From the NCBI GenBank assembly GCA_033964015.1, contig JAWWUD010000056.1, forward strand, positions 744,001-808,000: 64,000 nucleotides of DNA. The letters are read 5' to 3'. Numbering within the stretch: position 1 is the first letter of the stretch; each line of letters starts with the position of its first letter. The position numbers were made by a program, and so were the translations under genes. A model generated the notes under the pieces. It saw nothing but the letters and a program-made list of their open reading frames with translations, made no database searches and was not told the origin of the DNA. This document shows positions 21,385 through 34,600 of this stretch, piece by piece. This DNA is from Scolanthus callimorphus. Taxonomy: Eukaryota; Cnidaria; Anthozoa; Actiniaria; Edwardsiidae.

Positions 21385-24176
21385 GTCTTTCAGGCATAAT
21401 ATCCTTCATATAACATGTAATCAACCAACTATTGACTGTTGTTATTATTATATTATAAATTCAGTTTTGAAACCTTCTATCGTGTCCTCAGTGTGAATAT
21501 TTAGTTCGTTGCTCAGACATCTCTTCTCGATAGCCTGGGAATTCACCGATCCCGCATTCATTGTTATACCCTAGTTACTGTTGCTACGTCGGACAAGCCA
21601 AATTTTATCTTTGGCATAGAGCACGGAAAAGACACCGATTGCAGGGAGGTCTTAGAAGTTGTTGCATGCAATTTGGATTTTATATTTTTATCTTGAAAAG
21701 CTGAATTATTATTGAAAATCTTCGATATTCAAGTTTGTTGCTCGGACATTTTGAATTCCGTAGGGAAAACGTCCTATTGTTTGCTACAAGTGGGCGGAGC
21801 TATCGTCAAAATAGGGATCGGTCTATTGGGATCGAATTTCATATAGGTGTAGTGAATCCGACACCGCGCGCGGCAAAACTCAGTTCACATGCGCCTGTGA
21901 AATCAGACTATTGAAAAAATCTACACCGAACGAAAAATGTTGACTTTAAACCACAATGTTCGCCTCGGGTGCAATCATATTCTTGCTGCTCTGAATTTTC
22001 GGGCCTTTTCCAAATTTCCAAGACAGCACGAGGTATTTTTGTTATGTAGATTATTTCTTTTGTTTTCATTTCACAGGAAGTGAATCTTTAGCGCATTGCA
22101 AATGCGTTTTGCCGCGGTGTTAGTGAATCCAAAAATGATTGCTCTAAATTTGTTGCGGGATCCCTGTGTTGCGCACGCGCGCGCAAAAATGGCGGGAAAC
22201 TAGGCGGGAAGAAATTGGCCAATCATAACGTTCCCTGCACAGAACCATTTTAGTCATTTGCATTTCCTTTAGGTTTTATGTGACTAAAAAGGATGCCCTT
22301 TACATCTCTACAAGCAATATTGATCATATTTTGCTTGAAAAAAAAGACTTGGATATCTAATCGATTCAGTTTAGCAGACCAGCTATGGCAACGACTTAGT
22401 TCTTGGCGTATAAGGTTTCTTATTTTTAGGTTGATCATTTGAAAGCTGTTAGTGACGTTTCGCACTTTCTAGGGAAATAAAAAAACGCATTTTGATCGCA
22501 GATGTTTTGCTCCCCAAGGCAATTTATCATCAATGTAGGATTCAAATTGGAAGGGTATAAGGGGCGGAGCTAATTCTATACAAGAAAAATAAAACAGCTA
22601 AAAACGAAGCTTACAGCTTGATGTAACTTCCAATTTTAGGGACGGAGTAGTCGTGAAATTAAACTTGTATACATGACTGACTGCAATATCTTTATAGCAT
22701 CTATATAATATTATCGTCTGTTATGTGATCGTTTTTATGTGATCGTTTTCATGTTATACTCGGAGATATTAGCTTCTTTACAAGCTACTCTGAAATTCGA
22801 GTTTAAATAAAGTTATGTATGTTATGTACGTATGTATGTATGTAGTTTTTGAGCAATTCAGGCCAGAAAGAGAAAGGAAGAACAATCAAAATTAACAACT
22901 TTGTAATGCTGGATTACAATCACGAATCAGAGCTCTAGTGCCTTTAAAACTCATAAATAACAAAGGAATATGACGACTGCCACAATTGTGCTCAAGACAT
23001 GCTGATTTTTGCCGTTTTTGAATACGAGGATGACTTTCTCTGCTGAAAACCGTTGAAACATCTGTTGCAATTTGTTACAGGTTGCCGAGCTCAGTTTTGC
23101 CCTTTTTTTCGGGACTAGGGGCAGTAGAGGCGGCTTGCCCCTTACAAAAGTCCAATTATAGTACACTTCTTGTGGGATTCCTGAATAAGAAAATGAGGAG
23201 ATTGAATAACTTATTTATAAAGGTTGTGAGGCCTCATTTGATCAAAAATTGACCTAGAAATTATTCCAGTTGAGCACATGCGAGACAGTGGCAGTCTACC
23301 TGGAATTGTGAGCCGATATGACATTGCAGAACCCAGAGATGTATGACTATTGACGTATAAACGTATTTTGACTGATATATAAAGGTATTGGTTCTTGCGA
23401 AAAGATCAACAAATGAACCTCGCTTGAATGATTACAAATCTGTCTTTTTGTCACCTCCTTTGCTTTCATATTAAAAACACAGAGTCAAATCGAACACTCT
23501 AATGTGGATAAAGACAAAGAGCGAACGAGGAGAGAAGGGAAGCAATAAGCAAAATGATGCGTCGTTAATTTAGTTGTGTGATCTTGCGGGATTTTGTGAA
23601 CTTATTTGGTCTTTCCCTTGACAAACGGGCTCATTTCATCCCACTTCCAAAGCTAAACAAGCGGGAAAACGCATAAATACAAAGTGAGAATCTCAGGCGT
23701 CAAAGTAAGACACTTTTCAGCACTTTTCGCGCTGAAATAATATTCGGCCTTCCAAATCGCAGTATAATTTATTGCTGTTTTTATTGCTGTTTTTCTTCAT
23801 ATTTTAAATTAGGCGCTCAACAATACATTGTCGAAGACGCAGTTATTAAGTTTGGCGTCAAAGTCGGTCTTATTTCATTGACTTGGAAAGCGAAAGAAGA
23901 GCCAAATACGAATGGAACTGGAATGCTGGGCATCAAAGTAAGGATTTCTCATCACTTTTTTCGCGCTGAAATAACTCGGCATTTAAACTTGTAGATATAA
24001 TTTGTTTGACCAATTCGCCTAAATTGTTCTTTGTTTCCTCCATATTTTAGATCGGGCGTACTGCAATACATTGCCGTTATTAAGTCTGGCACCGATAAGA
24101 ATAATAATCATCTTTCTTGCAAGAGATACCTCAGGAAAGTATATATTCACTTTGAAGATAAACTGTACCGACTACA
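21385..24176. other. Intergenic region between GPCR copies 3 and 4
   Basis: No coding exon is recognised. A weak inverted pair, GTGAATCCGACACCGCG near 21850 and CCGCGGTGTTAGTGAATCC near 22115, may mark an old element. A short GTAT/ATGT microsatellite sits at about 22816-22845. The last 480 bp hold the duplicated upstream module listed separately. Confidence 0.45.
23697..24095 (+). repeat. Diverged direct repeat upstream of GPCR copy 4
   Basis: Two blocks, at about 23697-23870 and 23932-24095, share CATCAAAGTAAG-like sequence, CACTTTT(T)TCGCGCTGAAATAA, CTCCATATTTTAGAT-like sequence, GGCG, CAATACATTG and GTTATTAAGT. They lie just before the receptor ATG, so they may be duplicated regulatory DNA or leader exons. 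Confidence 0.5.
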
Positions 24177-25196
24177 ATGTTTCAGATAGCTTGTATTTCG
24201 TATTATAGTGACGGGTTTTTGTCGTCCAATAATTCTGTAGACATTTACGGTCGTCTTGAACCCACCGCCGCGACATCGTTAGCTCTGGGCCTGATATTTC
24301 TACCGCTCGCTCTACTAGCAATCACCAGCAACGCATTCACGGTCTTCGCATATATCAAGGATCCTTACAATAATCTCAAGTCGGCGCCTTCTAATCTCCT
24401 AATCACGGCATTGGCGACTATTGACTGCTTCAATGGAATCATCTCGCTTCTCCCATCGGCGGTATTTTACCTTCTCGGAGGTACAGGGAATAAGGAATTT
24501 GGAAACCACATAACTAAATGGGACACCTACTCTACAACCATCAAATCGACTCTTCAAATGGCGGCGATGATTCTCTTCGTTGCCATGACGATTGATAGGT
24601 ATTTGGCCGTCACGGCCCCCTTAAAATACAAATCCCGCGTGACAAAAGCTCGTACGCTGCGCGTTGTTGCGATTATCGGATTCTACTGTGTGATCCTTGG
24701 GTGCTCATTAGTCATAATAGCCAAATGTCGGTTTATTTACTTAATCATTTACTCTAGTCACGTCTTCTTGTCGCTGGTGGTTCTTGCCGTCATGAATGTT
24801 AAAATCGTCCTCTCAGTGAAGAAACACAGTGTTCTTATGCGCATGCGTAACACCGCTGCATCAAATGCCAGCAGGCTTGCATTTCAACGTGAGCGCAAGG
24901 TCACCATAGCTGTGTCCATTGTTCTGGCCGTTTTCCTCTTGACTTTTCTACCGCTGTTTCTGCAGACGATAATAACTCTTGCTTGCAACGACAAGAATTG
25001 TGATCTCGATGTTTACGCATTCCAAGTGGCTATGTATGTCTCCATGGCAACGTACCACAGTTCGTCCGCCTCAAATCCTCTGCTCTACAGTTGGCGGCTT
25101 GATAGATATCGACAGGCGTTTAGATACTTGATCATGAAGTGTTGCAATAGGAGGGGCCTAAAACCATCGTTAGGAAACGCGGTTGCACTGCAGTAA
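24177..25196 (+). CDS. Orphan class A GPCR, diverged fourth member
   Basis: A 339-residue intronless receptor related to the three tandem copies. It has an N-terminus with an NNS glycosylation site, TM1 with ITSNAF, TM2 with the ATIDCFNGI aspartate, TM3 ending MTIDRYLAVTAPL, a third loop with FQRERKVTIAVSI that matches the tandem copies closely, and TM7 with SNPLLYSWRLDRYRQAF. It too lacks the TM3 cysteine (Asp at that position) and a TM5 proline, and has a very short second extracellular loop. An extra cysteine pair, CNDKNC, sits in the third extracellular loop. The start ATG lies within AATGTTTCAG, which could also serve as an acceptor, so an upstream exon is not excluded. The ligand is unknown. 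Confidence 0.88.
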   Translation: MFQIACISYYSDGFLSSNNSVDIYGRLEPTAATSLALGLIFLPLALLAITSNAFTVFAYIKDPYNNLKSAPSNLLITALATIDCFNGIISLLPSAVFYLLGGTGNKEFGNHITKWDTYSTTIKSTLQMAAMILFVAMTIDRYLAVTAPLKYKSRVTKARTLRVVAIIGFYCVILGCSLVIIAKCRFIYLIIYSSHVFLSLVVLAVMNVKIVLSVKKHSVLMRMRNTAASNASRLAFQRERKVTIAVSIVLAVFLLTFLPLFLQTIITLACNDKNCDLDVYAFQVAMYVSMATYHSSSASNPLLYSWRLDRYRQAFRYLIMKCCNRRGLKPSLGNAVALQ

Positions 25197-25302
25197 GTAA
25201 CATGTCAGACTGTAGTAGTGGATAAGTGAAATATACATATAAACTTGGCATGCCTTAGGTTCCTATAAAATGCAATTAAAATTTTAATAATTGTAGTTAA
25301 GC

Positions 25303-25500
25303 ATTAGAGCACAACTTTCAATGACTTTATCGGCAAATAGAGCACGCGTGATGTTGAGAGAGACACGAGAACGTTATGATATTGCTGGGGAGAACCATTA
25401 CTTTATCGGTGAAATAGAGCTACATTTGTACCAATCAGAGCGCGCGTTATATCGTAGCTATATTATTATTAATGAAGCTGGTTTACTTTATTGGACCGAT
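25303..25500. repeat. Dispersed repeat with AGAGCACAACTTTC motif
   Basis: It shares AGAGCACAACTTTC, ATGACTTTATCGGCAAATA and GAGAACCATTACTTTATCGG with 62340-62530, partly in inverse order. The frame here has no known domain. It is a dispersed non-coding element. Confidence 0.5.
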
Positions 25501-25769
25501 CTACGGCAATTTGTATACTTTCTTTTCTGTCACTCTTATTGCTTTGTTGCAGTACGATAACAAAGCTGATGTCATGATCGTGTCATGATTTGCAGCCCAA
25601 ATTCAGATTCACACTCATTCAACCACATTTGAGTTGAAGCATTTTTCCAGGAGTTTTCCAGGATTTTCAAGGACTTTCCAGGAAGGAAATTAAAATCCAG
25701 GACTGTCCAGTATTTCCAGGACGCGTTATACGAACCCTGTCATATCTGACATATTTTTCAGTTCGTCAA

Positions 25770-26229
25770 GTACAGTAAAAACCCGCATAAAAGAACATGT
25801 GGTTTAAGAACACTCAGGCTGAAATTTGGTTGAAAAGGTACCTTATACATAAGAACACATGCAGCCTGAAAAATGAAATTTTTTCTTGTATAAAAAAAAT
25901 TGCTGCCAGTTAGATTCGAGTACAGTAACCCACTGTGTGGTAGAGTACCCAGGAGATCAATATGATGTGCTAGACCATGCACACACAGTTCTACAGCAGG
26001 AATTCCAGGGTTTTTTTTTTAGCAATTGTTTTTTTAGACTTAACAACTAATTGTTGTTACTAAATGACTGTCACCTTTCTACCAATCTAGTACTTGATGT
26101 TAAGAAACAACTTTAAGAACACCTTAAGAACATTTTCAGGCTGATTTTGCAGAAGACACCCAATATACATGAACAAAATCAGCCTGATTCCCCGAAACAC
26201 CTGTTCTTTTATGCGGGTTTTTACTGTAC
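25770..26229. mobile_element. MITE, TACAGTAAAAACCCGC ends
   Basis: The terminal inverted repeats TACAGTAAAAACCCGCATAA and TTATGCGGGTTTTTACTGTA enclose 410 bp. Inside, TTAAGAACA and CAGGCTGA/CAGCCTGA recur towards both ends. It has no transposase frame and is non-autonomous. Confidence 0.7.
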
Positions 26230-26652
26230 CTCCTTTACTTGACGAAGTCAGTAGCCTTTGTGGTGCATACGTGCCCCCTCGAACACAAGAGGCTTTTGAG
26301 ACCTAGAGAACCCCCCGCTCCTCGCTCGGACCTCATCAGGGCGTCCTAAAATGGCAGCATGGAGTATCACCGTGCATTCACTGACTGGCTGCGGACGTAA
26401 GCGGCACGCGCAGAAGGTTTGGGTGGGTATTTAAACCATCCCTTTCCCAGCTCCGACATCTTGGTGCGTACACGTATAATTACACCCCAGTTCAGAAGTC
26501 ACTGCACCTTTTTGTTTTTGTCTTTTTTGTCATTTTGACTTTCCAAAGCAAAAAAGTCACATTTAAAATACAAAGTCACATTTAAAATACATAGAATATA
26601 ACTTGTGCTATCAGATGTTTTAAAAACTGCCTGTGATTATTGTCCAGTCACT

Positions 26653-27476
26653 TATGTATCAGTCTCCAGCGGTGACCATCCCCCCCCCCCGGACACCGTG
26701 GTGCATTTGCACACCAGTGCCTTCCCTGGGGTGGGGAATTTTGAAAATTTTGCTGGCCCCGGGGTCGGGAATTGTTTTCCCCGGGGGAGGGGGGTGGGGA
26801 ATTTTGGATTTCTCATCTCAAGCGCGTCGGGTTTTGCGAACTACAACCCAGTTACAGAAAATAACGCCACATAAAATATAATGCAGAGCATGGCCCGTAT
26901 ACACCACGTTTGGAGACTGACACATTTGCACATTTCACAGTTAACGCCGTCTTCTATAGAGAAGAAACAGATTTCGCAATTTCGTCTCAATGGAAAAACA
27001 TAAAATGAATTGACACTATAAACAGAGTTCCAATTCCGCAAAAAGTCAATTAACATAACTGCGAAATAGTTGCTCTGCAAATAGAATAAAGGTAAATTTC
27101 ACATTGAGAGATGCAGCTAAATGGCTACAACCGCGAATGGCCTAGGAATGTCACTTCTTTATTTATATTTTGTCTCACTTTCAGTGAAATGAGAACTCGT
27201 TCAAAGACGAGAAAACTAAAGTACATTTTAAAAAAACGAATTGCAAATGCTCGGACAGTATAAATGGAGTTGAAGTTTTTGTTGTGAAGCTTTGTCACGC
27301 AGAGTTACCGTCTTTTTCTCGTCCCGGGGGTGGGGCATTTTTCCGCTTTTTGTGTTCCCCGCCGTGGGGTATTCTGCATTTTTGCTAGCCCGGGGGCGGG
27401 GAATTTTCAGTTTTATTTTTAGAAATGACCAAATGCCCGGGGGGGCATGGTCACCGCTGGAATTGACTGATACATT
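26653..27476. mobile_element. 820-bp DNA element with GTATCAGTC...GACTGATAC ends
   Basis: The left end has TGTATCAGTC, CCAGCGGTGACCAT and a C-tract. The right end has a G-tract, CATGGTCACCGCTGG and GACTGATACA. Next to each end lie several copies of a G-rich phrase such as GGGGTGGGGAATTTT or GGGGGCGGGGAATTTTC, which on either strand could form G-quadruplexes (inference). The frames are low-complexity. Confidence 0.65.
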
Positions 27477-27479
27477 ATG

Positions 27480-28607
27480 TACAAATGTGTGGAGTGTCCG
27501 AAATTTAAGTTCGAAAAGAAAAGGTTCTGACAATTCGAAATAAAATGTCCGATATTTCGACAGTTTCGAGTACTGTCGTGATTTTACTGCCAATTGAGTG
27601 TGACACGTAATCGTGAGAGCTGTCCCTGTTTTTCGGTATTTTTGTTTATGCGACCAACGCAAACGAAAGCCCTACAACTGGCAAACAGCGGGAACTTATA
27701 ACTACCTGCTGACCGGAAGCAGCCGTTGAAGGAATTTCCTTCTCCCCTTTCTAAATGAGATTCAGACAGACACGACAAAACACAGCTATACTCCTATACC
27801 ACCATTGATATGAACATTGAGTAGATCGACCGCATAACAAGCAGATTGCCTGTGTTTTGCCTACAACTAAACTCGGGGCCTGGTAACGCCATTGGTCACA
27901 ATTATTCCTTCATTTCCAACGATTAGTCTAGTCCGCAACACAACGCGATAATAGCTGTCGTGCCCCAGGCAATTCTTCTACTAAACAGTGACAAGAGCTT
28001 TAAAGCAACGCAATTTCTATAACGTATTCTATATCTCGTAATATGTGCAATTTGTTACTTCTAAAACAAAAGCAGCTTTTGTGCCTTCTGTTGTCTTATC
28101 TCCTTCAAATTAGTTTTGTGATGTTCTACGCGTGCACAAGTTTGAACATAATCCACTAACATAACAAACTAAATGCTGAATTAATTACATACAAAAACAT
28201 TTTGATCTTTCAACTCATCTTCAAGTGTGAAATAACAAGCAGCTTAGTCCACGCCCTTTTGACCGCGACTTTGCGAGACGGCGACACAATTACACGCGAG
28301 GGGAAGCACATTTTGTATTCCTGTAATTTTATTGGCTCTTCAGAGGTGGCTACTGAGGTGTATATACTGACTTCCTGGGCAATACGCCAGTTATTTTGCC
28401 TATGAATCTAGGGTCAAGGAGAGCGTTTCCTGCGTGGAGGTTAGACAAGCTTCCGGATCCGCTAAGCTGTTGGAGCGACATTTGTGGCATTTGGTTTGAA
28501 ACTCTCTTTCAAGTAGCTGAACAAGACACTGAAGTTGAAAAGATATTCGAAGCACGGGGTTAAGTTGTGCGGTTTCCCATACCAATACGCCATGATCTAA
28601 AGGAAGC
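27480..28607. other. Upstream region of P4HA-1
   Basis: No coding exon or clear element is recognised. The P4HA-1 promoter should lie in the last few hundred bases. TATATAC-type sequence occurs near 28360, but no single core element is convincing. Confidence 0.4.
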
Positions 28608-31600
28608 ATGTGTCGTATGTTCTTTCTTACTTGTATCCTTCTTTGCTATCCATGGCTTATTACAGCGGAAGTTTTCTCTTCAGTGGACCAAATGCAAGAT
28701 ATATTTTCCGTGGAAAGAACGCTATATGATGCTATAGATAACTACATAAATCAAGAGATTGAGAGATTGAAGGAGCTGCGAAAATTATACGAGCAGAAGA
28801 AAGATGTTCTAAGTGATAGGGCGGCTACTACAGGAGTTACAAACCCCTCAAATGCCTTTTCCATGATAAACAATGCGGATGACGGCGGAAAGATCGTCAA
28901 GAATATCAACTCCAAAACCCAACATACAACAGGTAAGTATTCAAAGCTACTGTAGTTTCATACTCCATTTATTCTTGCACCAGTTTAATCTGTTTCCGTC
29001 TCGAGAGTAGAGATCTTATCAAAGTAATTACACTTCTCGTGGCTTGATCTTTGAGTTCAAAATGAACAAGTATTATATCGCAGTCGGTCGCGGTGTTTCT
29101 CAATCATCAAATCTTTTCGCTAGATGCAAGATACTGGGAGAGCTGGGATATGACTTGCTGAGGTACTGCTTTAGGGTAAATAGTTTCAACATGTGCAACA
29201 CGGAATACATGTCTTTTTTTTGCTTACGCAAGGTTTAACTAATTTTACTCAAGAGAGCGATTCGCGCAATTCAAACATATTCATAAGCTCGTAGGCTACG
29301 CGCGTTTACTACATGCAGCGCGATTGCAGAAAGACGTCGTTTAGCGAACATTTGGGAAAGAGGTTTTTTACAATTTCCATTTGTTTGTTAATGAGGTTCG
29401 ATTATCGCTGTTATTAAATCTTTAATCTAGTAATAGCTGAACTATGTGTTCAGTATGGGAAAGTGATATAATTTCATTTGCGCAAAGATGGTAAATGTTT
29501 GAGGAAATGTAAAAGGAAAATAACCTCCTGCAGTCGAGATAACATTGCAATAAACTGTATTTTAAAACGTATTTTTGTAAAAAAAACTCCAGCTGATCTC
29601 ATATCCCACGGTGTGCACGGGATCCTGTTTGTCAAAACGAAACGTTCCTAGGTTCAGCGAGAGGTACTCACATTTTCGCAGTTTAGGGAAGCGCAACCTA
29701 GATTTAATCATTCTACAAGTCAAACCAAATTTACAATTGACAGCTTTGCGAGATTTTCTGAGGGGATGGAAAAGTCTATTATGCGCAATTGCAGTATTTT
29801 TTACAATCTGTCTTGTTGCCGACGCTTGGCGATGCAGCAAAAATCGTTCTGATTGGCTGAGCGGCAAGAAAGCATTTGCCTTCTTCCGCTGTTTGCCTGT
29901 TATCAGGCAATTCGAAATCTTTATTTGTGTATTATAGCATCTGCTATCACATGATTAGTATCAATTATAATTCGCGTCGGCACGACAAAAATCCCAGCGC
30001 GGCTTCCACGATGGTATTCGCTATTATTTTTTCCGCGTTCCCGAATTTTCGATTCAAAAGTTTTTCTTCCTAGAACTCGGCTCCAAGATATTGAATTGTG
30101 GAACCCTGTGTTTTATGCTGTAGTTCATTGGTGTTATCGTTGTGTGCTGTCCTCTTGATACTCGAGTTATAAGGAGCATATACGGCACGCAGTCCCTACT
30201 TGGAGCACTCATCACTAGAAGGCAGGAATATTATCAATCTCAAGCATGTACGAGAGCGGACTTCATACAAGTGTGTAAAACTAAACACAGACTATTAAAT
30301 ACGAAAGACTCTGATCATTCCAATGTAGTGTACTACTACCATCGCGCAAGCGCAGCGGAATCGAAACGTCAAACGGCGCCCCATTCTCAAACCCAGGCTC
30401 TGGTGACAGCCACTGACGCATGCGCGAGTTTAATACAGAGCCTCTGAGAGAAAGACCTTTCAGCGCATGCTCCAATGCTACTAATCAACTAATCAGCGAT
30501 GGCCCTCAAATGGATGTCCCCAGAGCCTCACCTGCGAGCAGACGAGCTGGGGAGCTCTGGGTACGAGAATGGCGGCGCGCACTTTGTATCATGGCCCTAG
30601 TTTGTGCGGGCCATTTAAAGCCCCATAGTCAACCGACATCCTTTGCAGTCGATGCAAATTTATAGTTTGAACTTGTGAAATTCCAAGTATTATGTTATCA
30701 TTGTTTATCTCGTATATGACCTATACCTTTAATTCAGTTCTAGAACTGCCAGAGGTATATAATAAACCTATTATTATTATTATTATTGTTATTGTTATTG
30801 TTATTGTTATTATTATTATTATTGTTATTATTATTATTATTATTAAATGCCAAGAACAATGCAGGAGGAAACCCTTTGAGAATCGATCAACTAAACACAC
30901 AGCGGTCAGTAACAATACGTCCGAATGAAAAAGGCGCAAAGGTTGCTGGTTGACTTATGACCCTTTAAGGCTGGTTCTCACTGGAACCGCAATCGCATGA
31001 AAGGCAAGTGTGAATCATAAGTGCAAGCGTCAACCTAAAATCAACATTGATTAGTTGGTTCCGCTTGCGTTCACTAGGTTCACACTAGACGCAAGCGCAA
31101 AGGAACGCAATGTCTCGATTTTCTTGCGCTAACGTCTGCGGAAAACAAGGCATATTTGCACGAGTTAAAACGTATAGTACCGAAAACCGCAAAAGTCTAC
31201 GCAGCACAAGTTAGGATGATTGCTTCTTCTCATTCCTATACGAGGCAGCAGTTCCATTTTTTAAAAATCGCATCCCGAGCGACCTTTGCGCATCATCAGT
31301 CCGGGGGGGGGGGGGGGGGGGGGGGACGGTTAGGACGGGGGGGGGGATTCAGGGCGTATTACGGTTTTTAAAGCGAGTCAGCGCGCCTCTGATCTGGGTC
31401 CACGATCATGACGGATCGATCAGGACGCACATTTATGCTGAATCGAAAACCAGGGCAGCAGGATAATACTTGGGTATCCGAAGTTCCATTATGCTCCACT
31501 ATTTAACAATTAGACCTCGAGGCCGAATGTGCTATGATGAATAGACCATGAGGCCGAAGGCCGAATGGTCTATTGATATCACAGCACATGAGGACGAGAG

Positions 31601-34600
31601 GTCTAATTGTTTTAGTATAAACCAACTAGTTGGTCGGTTTTGGCAATGAATTCCATCATATTATGTTGAAAAAATCAAGTTTTCCTGCAAAGAAAGGTGG
31701 TGGTTTCGCCAGGTAAGGCCTATCACTAATAGACCATTAGTAGCTCAGCCAATCAGAATGCAGGATTTGTAATAGACCATAGTTGGTTTATACTAATTCC
31801 CTTTATAATGTCTTTCTGCGTTGTACATCAAAGTCAAAACTTTTCACAAGATTCCTTCTACCAGACGAAATAAGCAACAAGAAGTATGCAACAACATTTA
31901 TTTACCATACGTATATAGAGGATATTACACGGTAGCACGAAGATATGAGTTTTATTTTCGAGTGGCAAGAACAATATTTTACGAATGAGCGCAGCGAATG
32001 AGTAAAATATTGTTTTTGACACGAGAAAATAAAACTCATATCTTCAAGCCACCGTGTAATTTTCTTTTTATTATATAGACAAACCAGAAAAAATTGTTCC
32101 AAATTGATTTCCAAGCACTTTTGTTTTGACCGATATCCTCACTAGTGAGGATATGGAAAATGTGTCACTCAGGTCCCGGATGTAGCTTCGTATGAGATCT
32201 ACGAGTGGCGTATTTCCCAGTAAAACACTCGTGTCTATATAATAAAGTAATTTATGGGCAGTGGGATAATTAGAAGCCTCGCAATTTCCATTATGCTCCG
32301 CTGTTTTCCTTTATATTGTATTTCTGACTTGTAAATAGATCTCAAAAGCTTCCACAATTTTCATTTTGATATACGAAATATAAGCAACAAAGAGTAGCAG
32401 CAACATTTCTCAAGATTTTTTACAAGTGCAGCTTAATTTGGGCTACCTGTGTGCCGGAAGACCCTGGGAACAAAGTTGCGAAAAACAAGAGTGGAAAATG
32501 TGGAACCGCAATGAAATGGTCACTTTTTGACAAACATATTGCAGCACTTGAAATTGAAATAATATTCAAAGTGTAACTGGTCCTTGTTTATCTGGCGATT
32601 GTCTTGTCTTCTTTACTGGGGTTTAAGAGCCCTTTTTGACAGGCTACCAAAGACAAGGGAAATGGTTATTGCCTTAGGTGTATGCACAAGTTCACCGTAG
32701 CGGTGCTTTGATTTAGGATCCTAAGGATATTTAGCTAGAAACGTGTTAGCACGACAAACTGTTAATGCTTTAAAACCTTGGCTTTTTCTTTCAGAATTCG
32801 TCAAAACTATTACAAGATTCAAATCCCTTTATCCAACAGCAGCAGACTTCAATGGCTCACGAGAAGCGATTCTCCGACTCCAGGAGGTCTACCAGATTAC
32901 TCCCCAGGCCATCTCTTATGGCAGGCTCCCGGGTCACAATTCTGCGCATGCGCAGTTGACAGCGCTTGATAACTTTCACATTGGCCGCAAAGCTTATGAG
33001 AATGGAGAGATTGAACTTTCAAAAAGTTGGTTTAAGAGCACGTTAAGATTAATGGGTACCCGAGAAGACTTGCGGGATTTCACGGGCGAAGTACGCGTGC
33101 GCAGAAGTGATGTGCTGAACCACATTGCCTTCTTGGAATATCACGTAAGCAGCTCTAATACCAAGGGAAGTTCCATTCTCGTACCCAGATCTCCTCGGTT
33201 CGTCACCTCAAGGGGGAGGATCTGGTATCAGCCATTGACGCATTCGCGAGATTTGATACAGAGAGGTTGAGAGAAACAACTTTCTGCGCATGTCCTAACG
33301 TTCAAAATCAGCCAATCAGCGGAAGCCGTCCAATTGATGTCGCCACAGCCTTCCCTGCGAGCAGACGAGCCAGGGAGCTCTGGGTACGAGAAAAGGGAAG
33401 TTCCTTTTCGGGTTTCTCAGATCTCAGTTAAAGGGGCGGTCTCGGTCAGTATTTTCAAGGCCGAGGTCACAGCATTTCAGTGTAGGGAGTGTAGGAGTAT
33501 GGAAGTATAGGAGTATAGGAGTATAACACATATTTTTGCTCTCGCCCAAACACCATAAAATTATCGAAGACATTAGCGCGCGAGCCACGGAAATCAGCGC
33601 GCCCGCCCGTGCACGACTCGGTGCCCGGAACTCTGTCCCGGAACATAGGATTCCGGGCCGCTCGCGAGTTAATCAGAGCAGCTCGCGATTTGGTGCTAAA
33701 ACTAGGTTTTTGGACAGAAAATACGCGCGTTTGAAATCCAATCATTACTGCTTGCTTTGTTGGTTTCTTGTTTACAGCTTGGTAATTGGTCAAGTTCACT
33801 CGACTATTACTACGAACTTGCACGAAGAGGTATGGTAACATTAGAACGGGTGGGCAGGCGCGAGAAAGGTCAAAAGTATAATAAGAACAATACCTTTTCA
33901 TTCTAGACCCACGCGACGAACAAGCACAGTACAACATCCGAGAAATGCAGCGTCTCATTGCCGAACGCCAGAGCAATAGCGTGAAACCATACAACATCGA
34001 CCATGATGAAGTTGACGAAAAACTTATAACCTACGCGGAACTTTGTCGGTTAAACCAGAGGAGGAATGCACCTGACGAGACCGACAGGCTGACTTGTAGC
34101 TACTTCAACCAGCATCCGGGACTTCGACTTCGACCTGTTGCCATGGAGACGTTAAATTTAAGTCCCCGGATTACCTTGTTTCATAATGTACTGAGTGAGC
34201 GGGAGATAACAGAAATGCTGAAGCTGGCTAGACCACGGGTAGGTATCAGGCCAGCGAGGTCTAAATTGCTATGAAGAGAGAAAACTGAACGACTAATTGA
34301 GTAGAAAAGAAAGCTTAGCTTTCTTAGCCAAACCTTAGCCAGATTTAGACTCTACCATTTATCGTAGATTGTCGGTCTTAATCCACCGTTTGATTTGCTC
34401 GAACGAAAAACTTTTAACTTTACACACAAATAAATCCGCGCGACTAGGACCCATCAACAGGAGTCTCCAACACCTACTGGGGGGCGTCCGAAGCACAGGG
34501 AGCCGATCAACATCCGAGAAATTAACTATTGGTGGGCATCCGAAGCACAGGGAGCCCATCAATAGGAGTCTCCATTACCTATTGGCGGGCATCCGAAGCA

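Noticed and set aside
29562..29937. Overlapping open frames of about 100 residues on both strands in P4HA-1 intron 1
   Set aside because: No domain, and codons on the two strands mirror each other. Likely chance or an old repeat.
30692..30939. Ile/Val-rich frames on both strands
   Set aside because: They are translations of the ATT/GTT microsatellite.
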